Shown: piece by piece, positions 1-7,408 of the stretch
Layout of the letters: each line of letters begins with the position of its first letter
How positions within the stretch are numbered: position 1 is the first letter of the stretch
Assembly: GCA_013298125.1 (NCBI GenBank)
Contig: JAAFJP010000030.1
Location: forward strand, 1 to 64,000
Source of the DNA: Cytophagales bacterium
GTDB taxonomy: Bacteria; Bacteroidota; Bacteroidia; Cytophagales; Spirosomataceae
Length of the DNA: 64,000 nt
Direction of reading: 5' to 3'
Notes under the pieces: model-generated
The model's database searches: none
The model's input: only the letters and a program-made list of their open reading frames with translations
Told to the model about the DNA's origin: nothing
Position numbers and translations under genes: made by a program

Positions 1-346
1 CATCTCTACTAACGATTTTGATTTTTTCGGTAATAGTTTGAGCGATTAACATTCTGTCAAACGGGTCTCTGTGATGAAAAGGTAGTGAAGAAACACAAAT
101 GGTATGTTCAGGAAAAATGGGGAGTATTGAAAATCCATTTGTTTCAATTTTACTAATCATAGCAGGAATATCAATGGCTACTTCTAATTTTCCTATACTC
201 GTTTTTATCGCAATTTCCCATAGACTTGCAACACTGATAAAAATATCATTTTCAATATCTTCTATTTGTGTCTTGATTCTTGGAGGGAGGTTTTCATCGT
301 TTTCAACAAACCAGATGAAGGCATGAGTATCTAACAGCAATTTCAT
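1..346 (-). CDS. PIN-domain toxin, VapC-like (3' end cut by window)
   Basis: Reading the minus strand from the ATG at 344-346 gives a protein beginning MKLLLDTHAFIWF, the hallmark N-terminus of PIN-domain ribonucleases, with the first acidic metal ligand in LLDTH. Further on are SVASLWEIAIK and FHHRDPFDRMLIAQ, which match the usual second and third conserved blocks with the catalytic acidic residues. VapC toxins are Mg-dependent endoribonucleases that block translation when freed from their antitoxin. The start overlaps the stop of the upstream antitoxin gene by one base (TAATG), so the two are translationally coupled. The C-terminal few residues lie outside the window. The family call is firm; the RNA target is unknown. 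Confidence 0.88.
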   Translation of the reverse strand, partial: MKLLLDTHAFIWFVENDENLPPRIKTQIEDIENDIFISVASLWEIAIKTSIGKLEVAIDIPAMISKIETNGFSILPIFPEHTICVSSLPFHHRDPFDRMLIAQTITEKIKIVSRD

Positions 347-543
347 TACATATATTCTTTAAAATCATCCAAAGGAGCATCAAAATCATCTGCCATCTTG
401 AAAGTACCTTTCATACAGCCCGCTTTTGGATGAGGTTTTGTGGTATTATATTTTTTTTCTAAAAACTCAATATAATCAATAACCTCAATTTTAAGATTTT
501 GAGGAAGCGTTGATAATTTGGATAATAAAATAAGATCGGACAT
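346..543 (-). CDS. DUF2281-type antitoxin of the VapBC-like pair
   Basis: This 65-residue protein has an N-terminal amphipathic segment with the pattern LPQNLKIEVIDYIEFL, typical of DUF2281 proteins, followed by a Lys/Pro-rich linker and an acidic tail ending FKEYM. Proteins of this family lie directly upstream of PIN toxins in Bacteroidota and cyanobacteria and are expected to bind and neutralise them. Its last codons overlap the toxin ATG, giving an antitoxin-first operon. Size and position fit an antitoxin; no DNA-binding fold is evident, so autoregulation is an inference. Confidence 0.8.
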   Translation of the reverse strand: MSDLILLSKLSTLPQNLKIEVIDYIEFLEKKYNTTKPHPKAGCMKGTFKMADDFDAPLDDFKEYM

Positions 544-617
544 GAGTTTCGTTAATTTTAGTACAAATTAAACATTTTTCTACTTTTTGCAATGATTGAG
601 GTTGATATAAATTTAAA

Positions 618-1892
618 CTATCTCCCTTTATTCTGCCTAATAAAATTCGTAACTACCACATTTTCAGGTACATCAAATTGTTTTTCTAAGTCTTCGTACT
701 TTATCGTGATGGCATATTTACGTTGTCCTAAACGCTTTACATCGGTTAGAAAATTGGCATTGAAAATTCTCGTAGTTCTGTCACTATCGAAGAATTTTGA
801 GTTACTTTTTGCGGAAGTTATTTTATTCAAAAAATCAATGTTTTTGCAATTATATTCAGTAATTGATACTCCTGTATTGAAGTTTTGAGTTGTGTAAATC
901 TGCCATGTAGCACTTACGCCCGATTTTTCTTTAAACTCACAATAAATTATATCATCTGGCAAAAACTCGTCCTTACCCAACCTTATACTCTCGGGCGTTG
1001 GGGGTAATAATAAGGCTGGATTATTGGTATTTTTAATTTCTGCAAGGGTTTCTTGTACTGTCTTAGCGATGTATTCGTCAATGTTGATGGCAGATTTTAG
1101 GGTACTTGATTGAAAAGTTTGAAGAGTATATTTTTGCATATCCAGTATAAATTGTTGGTCAGCGATTTTTTCTTCTAATCTTCCTTGAAATCTTTTTAAA
1201 TCTCTCTTAAAAATATGCCTGTGTAATTCATTGGGAATAGCATCCTCTAAACTGATTTGTCCTGTGAATATATCCCCGAACATCTCACGTTCTTGTTCTA
1301 CGGCATCAATGGTTTCTTTGTTTGAACCTGATATGGTAATGACTGTTTTATTTTTCCCTTTCTTTTTTACGTAAGAAACTTCATATTTGGTTTTGATTGA
1401 ATTCAAGAAAAAATCTACAATTTCTTCTTGGGTTTCTCCTTGCAATTCATCTGTAAAATTTAGATTAATGGCAGTAGTATTGGGATTTACAACAACCATT
1501 TTTGAAGTATCTAATCCTAATGCTACAAAGATTGAAATCGAACTTCTATCAACCATCATACCGTCAATATGGACGTTGACAAACTTCGTATCTCCATCAA
1601 ATTCAACATTGGAGAAATCACTACTTTGTAAGTTTGCATTAGTAAAGTCAGCCCCACAAAAATTACTTCCCGAGAAGTTGATAGATACCAAGTTCGTAAA
1701 CTTAAAATCACAGCCAATAAATTGACAATTTTTTAAATTCGCTCCTGCCATTAAGGCATTTTCAAAACTTAAACCACTGAAATTCAAATTATTAACTGTA
1801 AAAGATTTCCCTCGAACTCTATTACTATTAAGCCATTCTTTATGAATATTTAGATATTGATTTAATTCTTCTTGGGTTACATTATTTTCCAT
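618..1892 (-). CDS. Pentapeptide-repeat protein with unassigned C-terminal domain
   Basis: The protein (about 424 residues) starts most plausibly at the ATG at 1892, beginning MENNVTQEELNQYL. An upstream in-frame ATG at 1946 would overlap the 3' end of the preceding gene by more than 40 bp. Residues of about 35-115 form a short run of pentapeptide repeats (for example ALMAGANLKNCQF and FCGADFTNANLQSSDF), which fold as a right-handed quadrilateral beta-helix. The remaining 300 residues contain a lysine-rich beta segment, a helical stretch near YTLQTFQSSTLKSAINIDEY and a C-terminal beta-rich part; I recognise no family there. It lies 11 bp downstream of a DMT-type membrane protein gene on the same strand, so the two are likely co-transcribed. 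Function unknown. Confidence 0.7.
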   Translation of the reverse strand: MENNVTQEELNQYLNIHKEWLNSNRVRGKSFTVNNLNFSGLSFENALMAGANLKNCQFIGCDFKFTNLVSINFSGSNFCGADFTNANLQSSDFSNVEFDGDTKFVNVHIDGMMVDRSSISIFVALGLDTSKMVVVNPNTTAINLNFTDELQGETQEEIVDFFLNSIKTKYEVSYVKKKGKNKTVITISGSNKETIDAVEQEREMFGDIFTGQISLEDAIPNELHRHIFKRDLKRFQGRLEEKIADQQFILDMQKYTLQTFQSSTLKSAINIDEYIAKTVQETLAEIKNTNNPALLLPPTPESIRLGKDEFLPDDIIYCEFKEKSGVSATWQIYTTQNFNTGVSITEYNCKNIDFLNKITSAKSNSKFFDSDRTTRIFNANFLTDVKRLGQRKYAITIKYEDLEKQFDVPENVVVTNFIRQNKGR

Positions 1893-1903
1893 AGTAGTCA
1901 ATT

Positions 1904-2878
1904 TTATTTGTTGTAAAAAATCATCCCTAATCCAATGAGCATACAAAGGGCTAAAATGATCTCTTGAATGTACTGAGGTCTGTTTTTATTATTATTGTCA
2001 AAAGCTACATTCATAAATGGCGTTGTTCCAAGTATTATTGCTGTAAAGAATTTTGTATTACTGGATAAGGCAAATACAGAGAAGACGAACTGTCCTACTG
2101 AAAACAAACTGGATAATAAATACAAGGTTTTATAATTCGTAAATCCTTTATTTAAAGATTTCAATGATTTTTTTAAACCAAACTTAATTATCAAATGACT
2201 AATTGTTAATAAGAAAGGTATGAAAAAAGTTAAAAATTCATAGAATAGGAATATTGAAATCTGAGAGATATTGAAATTATCCTTGAAAATTAAGTAACGT
2301 CCTACCTCTCCGTCAATGAATAAACTACCTCCACAGCTCAATGCAGATAGACAGGCAAAAATGACTACGTTATTACCTTTTTTAGTTCCTTTATCTAATT
2401 CTTTTCTACGTAATGCCCAAATACTGGCTACGAACACAATTACACCACCAATAATTGAAATTAGACGAAGTTTAGAGTCATGAAAAATCCAATCTAAACC
2501 AATGATTATCAATATATTAGACTGAAAAAATATGGAATAAATACCCATATTTAATCTCTTCCTACTATATGCCTCTGTAACGATATGCACATAATAGCCA
2601 ACTGCCATCAACGCAATTGTTCCAAAAATTACCCATGAGTTTTTAAATTGCTCTCCCCAAAGGAAAAAGGAGTTTGGTATATTAAATTCTTTGTCATTAA
2701 AAGGAGAAGTTACTAAACTTCCAGTAACCAAAATCATGGATGCCAGTCCATATAAAATAGTTGCAGAAACCAAAGGTTCATCAACTTCCCTAACGACCTT
2801 TTCATAATACTTGGCGTACAGGGTGTAATTTAACACCGCAATCATCGCTATGGTTGCAGTCAGGATTTCGTTTCCCAT
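1904..2878 (-). CDS. DMT/EamA-like multi-pass membrane protein
   Basis: The 324-residue product is strongly hydrophobic, with about nine or ten predicted membrane segments (for example LASMILVTGSLV, WVIFGTIALMAVGYYV, ISIIGGVIVFVASIWAL and ILALCMLIGLGMIFY). Length and the internal twofold arrangement resemble the drug/metabolite transporter (EamA) superfamily, but no substrate motif is visible. The ATG at 2876-2878 has no competing upstream start. It is the first gene of a two-gene unit with the downstream pentapeptide-repeat protein. Transport of a small metabolite is a family-based guess; a sensor or anchoring role for its partner is also possible. Confidence 0.65.
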   Translation of the reverse strand: MGNEILTATIAMIAVLNYTLYAKYYEKVVREVDEPLVSATILYGLASMILVTGSLVTSPFNDKEFNIPNSFFLWGEQFKNSWVIFGTIALMAVGYYVHIVTEAYSRKRLNMGIYSIFFQSNILIIIGLDWIFHDSKLRLISIIGGVIVFVASIWALRRKELDKGTKKGNNVVIFACLSALSCGGSLFIDGEVGRYLIFKDNFNISQISIFLFYEFLTFFIPFLLTISHLIIKFGLKKSLKSLNKGFTNYKTLYLLSSLFSVGQFVFSVFALSSNTKFFTAIILGTTPFMNVAFDNNNKNRPQYIQEIILALCMLIGLGMIFYNK

Positions 2879-3029
2879 TTATTAAATAAAATAAGTCTCA
2901 AATTTCAGTTATTTTTTTGAGATTTTAGTGAAATTAAAGTGCTAAAAAATGAAATTAAAAAACTATTTAATATTGTTTTAATTTATTGATAATCAGATAG
3001 TTATATTTTAAAAAATAATTGTAATACAG

Positions 3030-3061
3030 TTTGGATGTATTAAAAAAAGGAGTAATCTTTG
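3030..3061 (+). promoter_or_regulatory. Candidate Bacteroidota promoter
   Basis: A TTTG box at 3030-3033 is followed after 19 bp by TAATCTTTG at 3053-3061. This is close to the Bacteroidota primary-sigma pattern TTTG-N19/20-TAnnTTTG, with one extra base inside the -7 element. It would start transcription about 25-30 bp before the small ORF at 3096. Confidence 0.4.
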
Positions 3062-3095
3062 CCTAATAAATTGAAACTTTAACTAAATATTTATC

Positions 3096-3335
3096 ATGAA
3101 AAATACAATGATTAAAGGGTACAATTATAAGGAGTTGTTATGCCAAAATGGTAAGCAACCTGTTAGTATTGAGGAGCTTTCTAAACAAGAAAATCTCTCG
3201 CAAAGTACGGTCTCTGTTTTAGCTCTTTATGAGGATAGCAAACAGTTACTTTTCAAATTTCACTATTGGCTTTTGCCATCACATAACCAGCCAGAAGTAA
3301 GGCTAAGTTCATTTTCATTTTATCAACTAACGTAA
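3096..3335 (+). CDS. Small hypothetical protein, possibly truncated
   Basis: A 79-residue ORF begins MKNTMIKGYNYKELL. The first half (through about residue 46, EELSKQENLSQSTVSVLAL) reads like ordinary helical protein, with a pattern vaguely like a helix-turn-helix. The second half (QLLFKFHYWLLPSH...) has a composition more like read-through sequence, which suggests the original gene was cut near 3240. A promoter-like sequence lies just upstream. No family is recognised. It could be a real small gene, a decayed gene or chance. Confidence 0.3.
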   Translation: MKNTMIKGYNYKELLCQNGKQPVSIEELSKQENLSQSTVSVLALYEDSKQLLFKFHYWLLPSHNQPEVRLSSFSFYQLT

Positions 3336-3550
3336 ATAATTATGAAGCATAACAATCATCAGCCAAGACCCCCAAACACAAAAATAGCTTTGAACCGTAA
3401 GAGTTAAGAGTCTGGAAAACTAATACTACGGAAACAAAGCTATATCAAGGGTCAAAACCGCAATGATAAACCAAAGATAAGAATTTTTAAGTTTGTCATT
3501 GTGGAAAAATTCAAATTGTATAATTTTTTCAATCCAAAATTTTTCAACCA
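3336..3550. other. Intergenic stretch with a -7-like element
   Basis: No ORF of interest is seen. TAAGTTTG at 3488-3495 matches the Bacteroidota -7 consensus and could drive the lipoprotein gene at 3551, but no clear -33 TTTG lies at the right distance. Sequence around 3360-3470 has the look of degraded coding or element DNA (AGCTTTGA...AAAGCTAT partly self-complementary), but no element could be identified. Confidence 0.35.
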
Positions 3551-4195
3551 ATGAAAATTCAATTCAAATCAATCGCAACACTTTTAGTGTTTTTTGCAAC
3601 AAGTTGCAATCCAAATGTAGAGCCAGAGAATGCAGATGTGCCTTCAAAGATTCCATCATCATTAAAAACAACAGGTATTTGTGGACTTCCAAGTGGTGGT
3701 TACTGTGCCGATTTAGCCACAGCTAAATTTAATCTTGCCTGCCCAAATGGGTCTGCAAAAGATTGGTCTGGGGTTAATAATGTCATTAGCCCTTACTGGT
3801 ATGATAACGCAAGTGCGAAAGGTTGGAAAGTATCAAAAAATTATGCAGATGTTAAAAACAGAACGCTTGTTTTGTTTGGTACTACTTCAACATACACTAC
3901 TGGTCATGTGGCAGTGGCGGTTGGACCAGTGGTAAAAGAAGCTATCAAGGATTCCAAAGGAAAAATTACTGGATATAAAGATATGCTTACCGTTGTTGAA
4001 TATAACTCTGGAACTCCGAGAATAAGTAATAGCAAGGATAAAGCAACTAAAAAGGAGGAAGAAACTTGCTTTGTCAACAACTTCATTACTTCGACTTATG
4101 GAGTAGAAACTACTTGTACTTTTGAAGTTAGTAAAACACGTCCAGGGTTTGGTGCAATTGTAGGGTATATTTTCCCTGAAAAAGCAAAAAAATAA
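3551..4195 (+). CDS. CHAP-like cysteine peptidase/amidase lipoprotein
   Basis: The N-terminus MKIQFKSIATLLVFFATSC is a lipoprotein signal peptide with Cys19 as the lipidation site, placing the protein in an envelope membrane. The mature part contains GGYCADLA (Cys52), TTGHVAVAVG (His119) and TVVEYNSG (Glu150/Asn152). That is the order and spacing of the Cys-His-polar triad of CHAP/NlpC-type papain-like hydrolases that cleave peptidoglycan peptides. At 214 residues it fits a single such domain. Four further cysteines (44, 64 and two near the C-terminus) could form disulfides. It stands alone, followed by two hairpin terminators. Assignment to CHAP is by motif reading; an inactive binding role cannot be excluded. 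Confidence 0.55.
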   Translation: MKIQFKSIATLLVFFATSCNPNVEPENADVPSKIPSSLKTTGICGLPSGGYCADLATAKFNLACPNGSAKDWSGVNNVISPYWYDNASAKGWKVSKNYADVKNRTLVLFGTTSTYTTGHVAVAVGPVVKEAIKDSKGKITGYKDMLTVVEYNSGTPRISNSKDKATKKEEETCFVNNFITSTYGVETTCTFEVSKTRPGFGAIVGYIFPEKAKK

Positions 4196-4208
4196 CCTTC
4201 ATTTAATT

Positions 4209-4240
4209 AACAAAGGCGAGTCGTGATGCTCGTCTTTGTT
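4209..4240 (+). terminator. Hairpin terminator after the CHAP-like gene
   Basis: The arms AACAAAGGCGAG and CTCGTCTTTGTT pair over 12 bp (one G-U in RNA) around an 8-base loop, 13 bases after the stop codon at 4195. Confidence 0.6.
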
Positions 4241-4285
4241 GTCAAATTTTCTCATAACTGCCTGATTTCAAACATTATAAAACCA

Positions 4286-4323
4286 AAACCGCCCTAACAA
4301 CTAATCATTGTTAAGGCGTTTTT
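4286..4323 (+). terminator. Bidirectional hairpin terminator
   Basis: CGCCCTAACAA pairs with TTGTTAAGGCG (one mismatch) and is followed by TTTTT on the plus strand and preceded by an A-rich run, so it can stop transcription from both sides between the convergent genes ending at 4195 and 4339. Confidence 0.6.
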
Positions 4324-4338
4324 CAAAATTCTCTAAGC

Positions 4339-4599
4339 CTAAATCAAAGACTTATCTTTCAATATCTTTTGTACTTCTTTTTCTTTTATTTCTAAAATAT
4401 CAGCAATCTGTTTTACCTCAAAGCCACGGTTAAATAGCTTTACAACGGTATCTGCCCGTTCTATTTTTCTACCTTCTTTCTCACCATACTCCCGATAGTA
4501 ATTTTCGACTGTTTCTATGATGCCCATACTTTTTACTGGTTTTTCTGTTTTGTCCTCAAATTTAGTGAACATCTCTTCATTTCCAAAAGAAACCCTCAC
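4339..4599 (-). CDS. Orphan C-terminal tail of an Rpn-family (PD-(D/E)XK) nuclease
   Basis: This 86-residue ORF resembles only the C-terminal tail of Rpn-family recombination-promoting nucleases: a Lys/Glu-rich helix (YYREYGEKEGRKIERAD) followed by a small helix-turn-helix-like end, FEVKQIADILEIKEKEVQKIL. The end is analogous to SVEQIADFAGVSLTYVIAI in the full-length Rpn gene at 39064. The nuclease core is absent: the ORF starts 4 bp inside the end of the CaiB-type gene. It may be a decayed remnant left by a deletion. It could also be a stand-alone small protein, since Rpn genes of enterobacteria make a short C-terminal antitoxin from an internal start. An alternative ATG lies at 4572 (MFTKFEDK). 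Confidence 0.5.
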   Translation of the reverse strand: MRVSFGNEEMFTKFEDKTEKPVKSMGIIETVENYYREYGEKEGRKIERADTVVKLFNRGFEVKQIADILEIKEKEVQKILKDKSLI

Positions 4600-5750
4600 C
4601 TCCCCAACTCCCTCAAAATATCCTCAGTATCCTCCCCCAAAATCGGAGCTGCCCATGACGGTTTTGCTTCGGTTTCTGAGAATTTTAGGGGTACACCAAT
4701 TGACTTTAATTTCCCTGCCGTAGGGTGCTCGGTTTCGATAATCATTTGTCGGGCTTGGAGGTGTGGGTCGTTTTCTAAATCTTCTAAACCATAGACAGGA
4801 CTAATCAAAAGGTCATTTTCTAAACCCAATTTCACCCAATCGGATTGTTTTTTTTCTAAAAATAAACCTCCAATCAAATTCTTAAAACTCAATAATTGTT
4901 CAGGATTTTTAGGAGTCATAAACATTTTCCAGTCGGGTTTATGGGTCAAATCACAGAATTTACTCCAAAATTTGGCTTCTAATGTTCCCAAAGCGATATA
5001 TTTTTTATCCTGACATTCGTAAATGCCATAGTTCGGCATTCCGCCTGATAGGGGTAAAGTTCCTCTATTTTGATGCTGATTAGTCGCTGAATAAATGGCA
5101 TAAGATACTGATAATAAAGGCATTACAGCATCGGTCATTGATACATCCACGTACTGACCCACACCCGTTTGTGTACGTGCGTGCAGAGCCGAGAGCGTTG
5201 CTATTACACTCATATACGAACCTCCCGCAATATCTGCCAATTGTACCCCTGGCACGACTGGCTCCTCCTCTACCCTACCCGTAATTCCCAAAACCCCTGC
5301 GTAGGCAATGTAATTCAAATCATGCCCTGCCAAATGAGCATAAGGTCCTGTTTGTCCGTAACCCGTTACAGAAACGTAGATAATTTTAGGATTAACTTTC
5401 TTTGCTTCTTCATAACCCAAACCCATTTTATCTAAATAATTAGGTCTGAATTGCTCTACAACCACATCGGCAGTTTTGACTAATTCAAAGAAAATCTTAC
5501 GCCCTTCTTCTGACTTATAATCTAAAAACATACTCCGTTTTGAACGATTATACGCCAAATAATTCACTGATTCACCCCCCACAAAGGGCGGGAAAACTCG
5601 TACGTAATCAGGAGCGTTTGGGTCTTCAATTTTGATGACTTCCGCACCCATATCCGCCATGAGCATTGTACCCAAAGGTCCTGGCAATAAGCGAGTTAAA
5701 TCTAAAATTCTGATTCCTTGTAGTGGACCAGTTTGTGGTTTTCGAGACAT
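4596..5750 (-). CDS. CaiB/BaiF-type CoA transferase (AMACR-like)
   Basis: The 384-residue protein has the class III CoA-transferase signature from its start: GIRILDLTRLLPGPL, then MLMADMGAEVIKIEDP, and NRSKRSMFLDYKSEEGR. LAGHDLNYIA at about residues 140-149 places Asp144 in the catalytic position; the paired GHDxNY form is typical of alpha-methylacyl-CoA racemases, whereas formyl/carnitine CoA transferases use the Asp alone. The product therefore acts on acyl-CoA thioesters, either by racemisation or by CoA transfer. Length is normal. It overlaps the next gene by 4 bp at its 3' end. Substrate is not predictable. Confidence 0.85.
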   Translation of the reverse strand: MSRKPQTGPLQGIRILDLTRLLPGPLGTMLMADMGAEVIKIEDPNAPDYVRVFPPFVGGESVNYLAYNRSKRSMFLDYKSEEGRKIFFELVKTADVVVEQFRPNYLDKMGLGYEEAKKVNPKIIYVSVTGYGQTGPYAHLAGHDLNYIAYAGVLGITGRVEEEPVVPGVQLADIAGGSYMSVIATLSALHARTQTGVGQYVDVSMTDAVMPLLSVSYAIYSATNQHQNRGTLPLSGGMPNYGIYECQDKKYIALGTLEAKFWSKFCDLTHKPDWKMFMTPKNPEQLLSFKNLIGGLFLEKKQSDWVKLGLENDLLISPVYGLEDLENDPHLQARQMIIETEHPTAGKLKSIGVPLKFSETEAKPSWAAPILGEDTEDILRELGR

Positions 5751-5829
5751 ATTGGAGGGCTGTTGGCAATTGGCTTTTAGCTTTAAAATTTACGGTTTGA
5801 ATATTTTACCAATATCGAAAAAATGAAAT

Positions 5830-6540
5830 CTAACAATCATTCCCATCAATATCACAACTTTCGCCTGCAATAATTTCTACTTCCATTTCCTTAGAAACTT
5901 TCTCTAAAATTTCTGCAAACACCTCCGCAGGTTGAGCTCCTGAGATAGCATATTTTTGATTGAAAATAAAGAATGGTACACCCGAAACACCCAACTGACG
6001 ATAGTAGTGCATTTCTTCTTTTACTTCGTCAGTTGCAATGTCAGAATTGATGATTGATAAGGTTTTTTCAGCCGACCAGCCGTATTTTTCTAAGAGTTCT
6101 ACCAAAACATTTTCTTGCGTAAGGTCTTGTTTATCAATAAAATAGGCTTTCATCAAAGACTCTTTTACCTTCGCCTGAATCCCATCTTGCAATGCTATCG
6201 TAAGTATTCGATGGAGGGTGAAGGTATTGATGGCTTTCGGAAGGGTTGAAAAGTCAAAATCTAAGCCCTCCGTTTTTGCCGCTTGCTCAACTTGGTGGAA
6301 TTTTGTAACAAAATCGCTACCAAATCTGTTTTCCATGTAAACTTGAAAGTCCATACCCTCAGAAGGTACAGATGGGTCGAGTTGGTAAGACCGATAAATA
6401 ATTTCTACCTCATTAACTTGCAGGTTATCAGAAGATTGCATATATTTAATACCTTTTTCGAGCCTACGCTTACCAATATAGCACCAAGGACACACGACAT
6501 CCGACACAACGTCAATACTAATTACTTTTGTTTTGTTCAT
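5830..6540 (-). CDS. DsbA-family oxidoreductase, FrnE-like
   Basis: Starting at the ATG at 6540 (MNKTKVISIDVVSDVVCPWC), the protein is 236 residues and carries CPWC at residues 17-20, the redox motif of FrnE/2-hydroxychromene-2-carboxylate isomerase-like DsbA proteins. Other family features are a long helical insertion (middle third) and the cis-Pro segment GVSGVPFFIFNQKYAISGAQ near the C-terminus. There is no signal peptide, so it is cytoplasmic. FrnE-type proteins act as thiol-disulfide oxidoreductases or isomerases in polyketide and stress pathways. The longer start at 6576 adds 12 residues with no family match, so I reject it. Confidence 0.85.
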   Translation of the reverse strand: MNKTKVISIDVVSDVVCPWCYIGKRRLEKGIKYMQSSDNLQVNEVEIIYRSYQLDPSVPSEGMDFQVYMENRFGSDFVTKFHQVEQAAKTEGLDFDFSTLPKAINTFTLHRILTIALQDGIQAKVKESLMKAYFIDKQDLTQENVLVELLEKYGWSAEKTLSIINSDIATDEVKEEMHYYRQLGVSGVPFFIFNQKYAISGAQPAEVFAEILEKVSKEMEVEIIAGESCDIDGNDC

Positions 6541-6739
6541 TTGATTTATATTTTTTCTTTCGCAACCATATACCAATATATACGTACAGGGTTGTAGGAA
6601 CGATATTTTAAAAGCATTTAAGAATTACTAAATAAAAACAAAAAGTCTCTTACAATTAATTCCATTAAGTTTTATTATTGTCAAACAGTCTGATAATCAG
6701 GGTGCTTATTTTTCATGTCATCAAATTATTAAGTTCATT

Positions 6740-7327
6740 ATGAAAAAAATCTATTTATTATTTTTCGTTGCCTCTATTGCATTAACATCGTGCAATCGTA
6801 ATGGTTTCCAGATAGGTACTGCCTGTCACAGAGAAATTGAAGATGAAGTTTTTAAACCCAATTATGCTTCATTTACTACTGTCGAAAAACAGTTCAGCAT
6901 TGTTGATACCACTTATCAATTCCAAGCGGTTATTGATGAAATCGGTAATCAGATGAAACTTCGTGGGTATCAGGACTCCAAAGACCGCCCTAATTTGATT
7001 GTTTTTTACGCTCTTTTTCCAAGTGATGTAAATTTATCAGTTCTCCAACGTTCGTTTAGAGGTTTAGGAAAGGAAAACATGAACGAAGAACTCCGCAGAG
7101 TAAAACTGAGAAAAGGAACGCTTCTTTTGCAATTTGTAGAGAATGACACCAACCGCCCAATCTGGATGGGATATGCAGCGGGTATTGCTCAACCCGAAAC
7201 ACATAAGATTGACGAAAAAGCTCTCAGAATAGCTACGAGAGAGATTTTTGATAATTATAAAATTTTTGCGAAAGATTATATTGCTGGTAAAAAAATGGTG
7301 AGTACTCAGGTGCTGGCGAGTAAGTAA
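6740..7327 (+). CDS. DUF4136 lipoprotein
   Basis: MKKIYLLFFVASIALTSC is a lipoprotein signal peptide (Cys18). The mature region has the features of DUF4136: an opening segment with a short motif around YASFTTVEKQF, a block YQFQAVIDEIGNQMKLRGYQ that reads like the conserved 'long-chain variable/MxxxGY' segment, and DRPNLIVFYALF. At 195 residues it is a normal size. DUF4136 proteins are envelope lipoproteins with unknown function, common in Bacteroidota. It has its own bidirectional terminator downstream and appears monocistronic. Confidence 0.75.
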   Translation: MKKIYLLFFVASIALTSCNRNGFQIGTACHREIEDEVFKPNYASFTTVEKQFSIVDTTYQFQAVIDEIGNQMKLRGYQDSKDRPNLIVFYALFPSDVNLSVLQRSFRGLGKENMNEELRRVKLRKGTLLLQFVENDTNRPIWMGYAAGIAQPETHKIDEKALRIATREIFDNYKIFAKDYIAGKKMVSTQVLASK

Positions 7328-7344
7328 TGGTGTGAAGAATAAAT

Positions 7345-7401
7345 AAAAGTCCCCAGATTTGACATTTTTTAAGGAAACTATCAAATTTGGGGACTTTTTT
7401 T
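7345..7401. terminator. Bidirectional rho-independent terminator
   Basis: AAAGTCCCCAGATTTGA and TCAAATTTGGGGACTTT are near-perfect arms around a 20-base loop, with T-runs on both outer sides. It separates the convergent DUF4136 and mannose-1-phosphate guanylyltransferase genes. Confidence 0.8.
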
Positions 7402-7408
7402 ATACTAT

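Noticed and set aside
592-888. 98-residue plus-strand ORF opposite the pentapeptide-repeat gene
   Set aside because: It is a shadow in the antisense frame of a better-supported gene and its composition (Phe/Ser-rich, low charge) is not protein-like.
1387-1725. 112-residue plus-strand ORF
   Set aside because: Antisense shadow of the pentapeptide-repeat gene; no family features.
3253-3318. 21-residue minus-strand peptide with a signal-like sequence (MKMNLALLLAGYVMAKANSEI)
   Set aside because: Too short and without downstream domain; probably chance within the decayed region.
3360-3470. Possible insertion-sequence end near AGCTTTGA/AAAGCTAT
   Set aside because: No transposase, no convincing inverted repeats and no target duplication could be seen.
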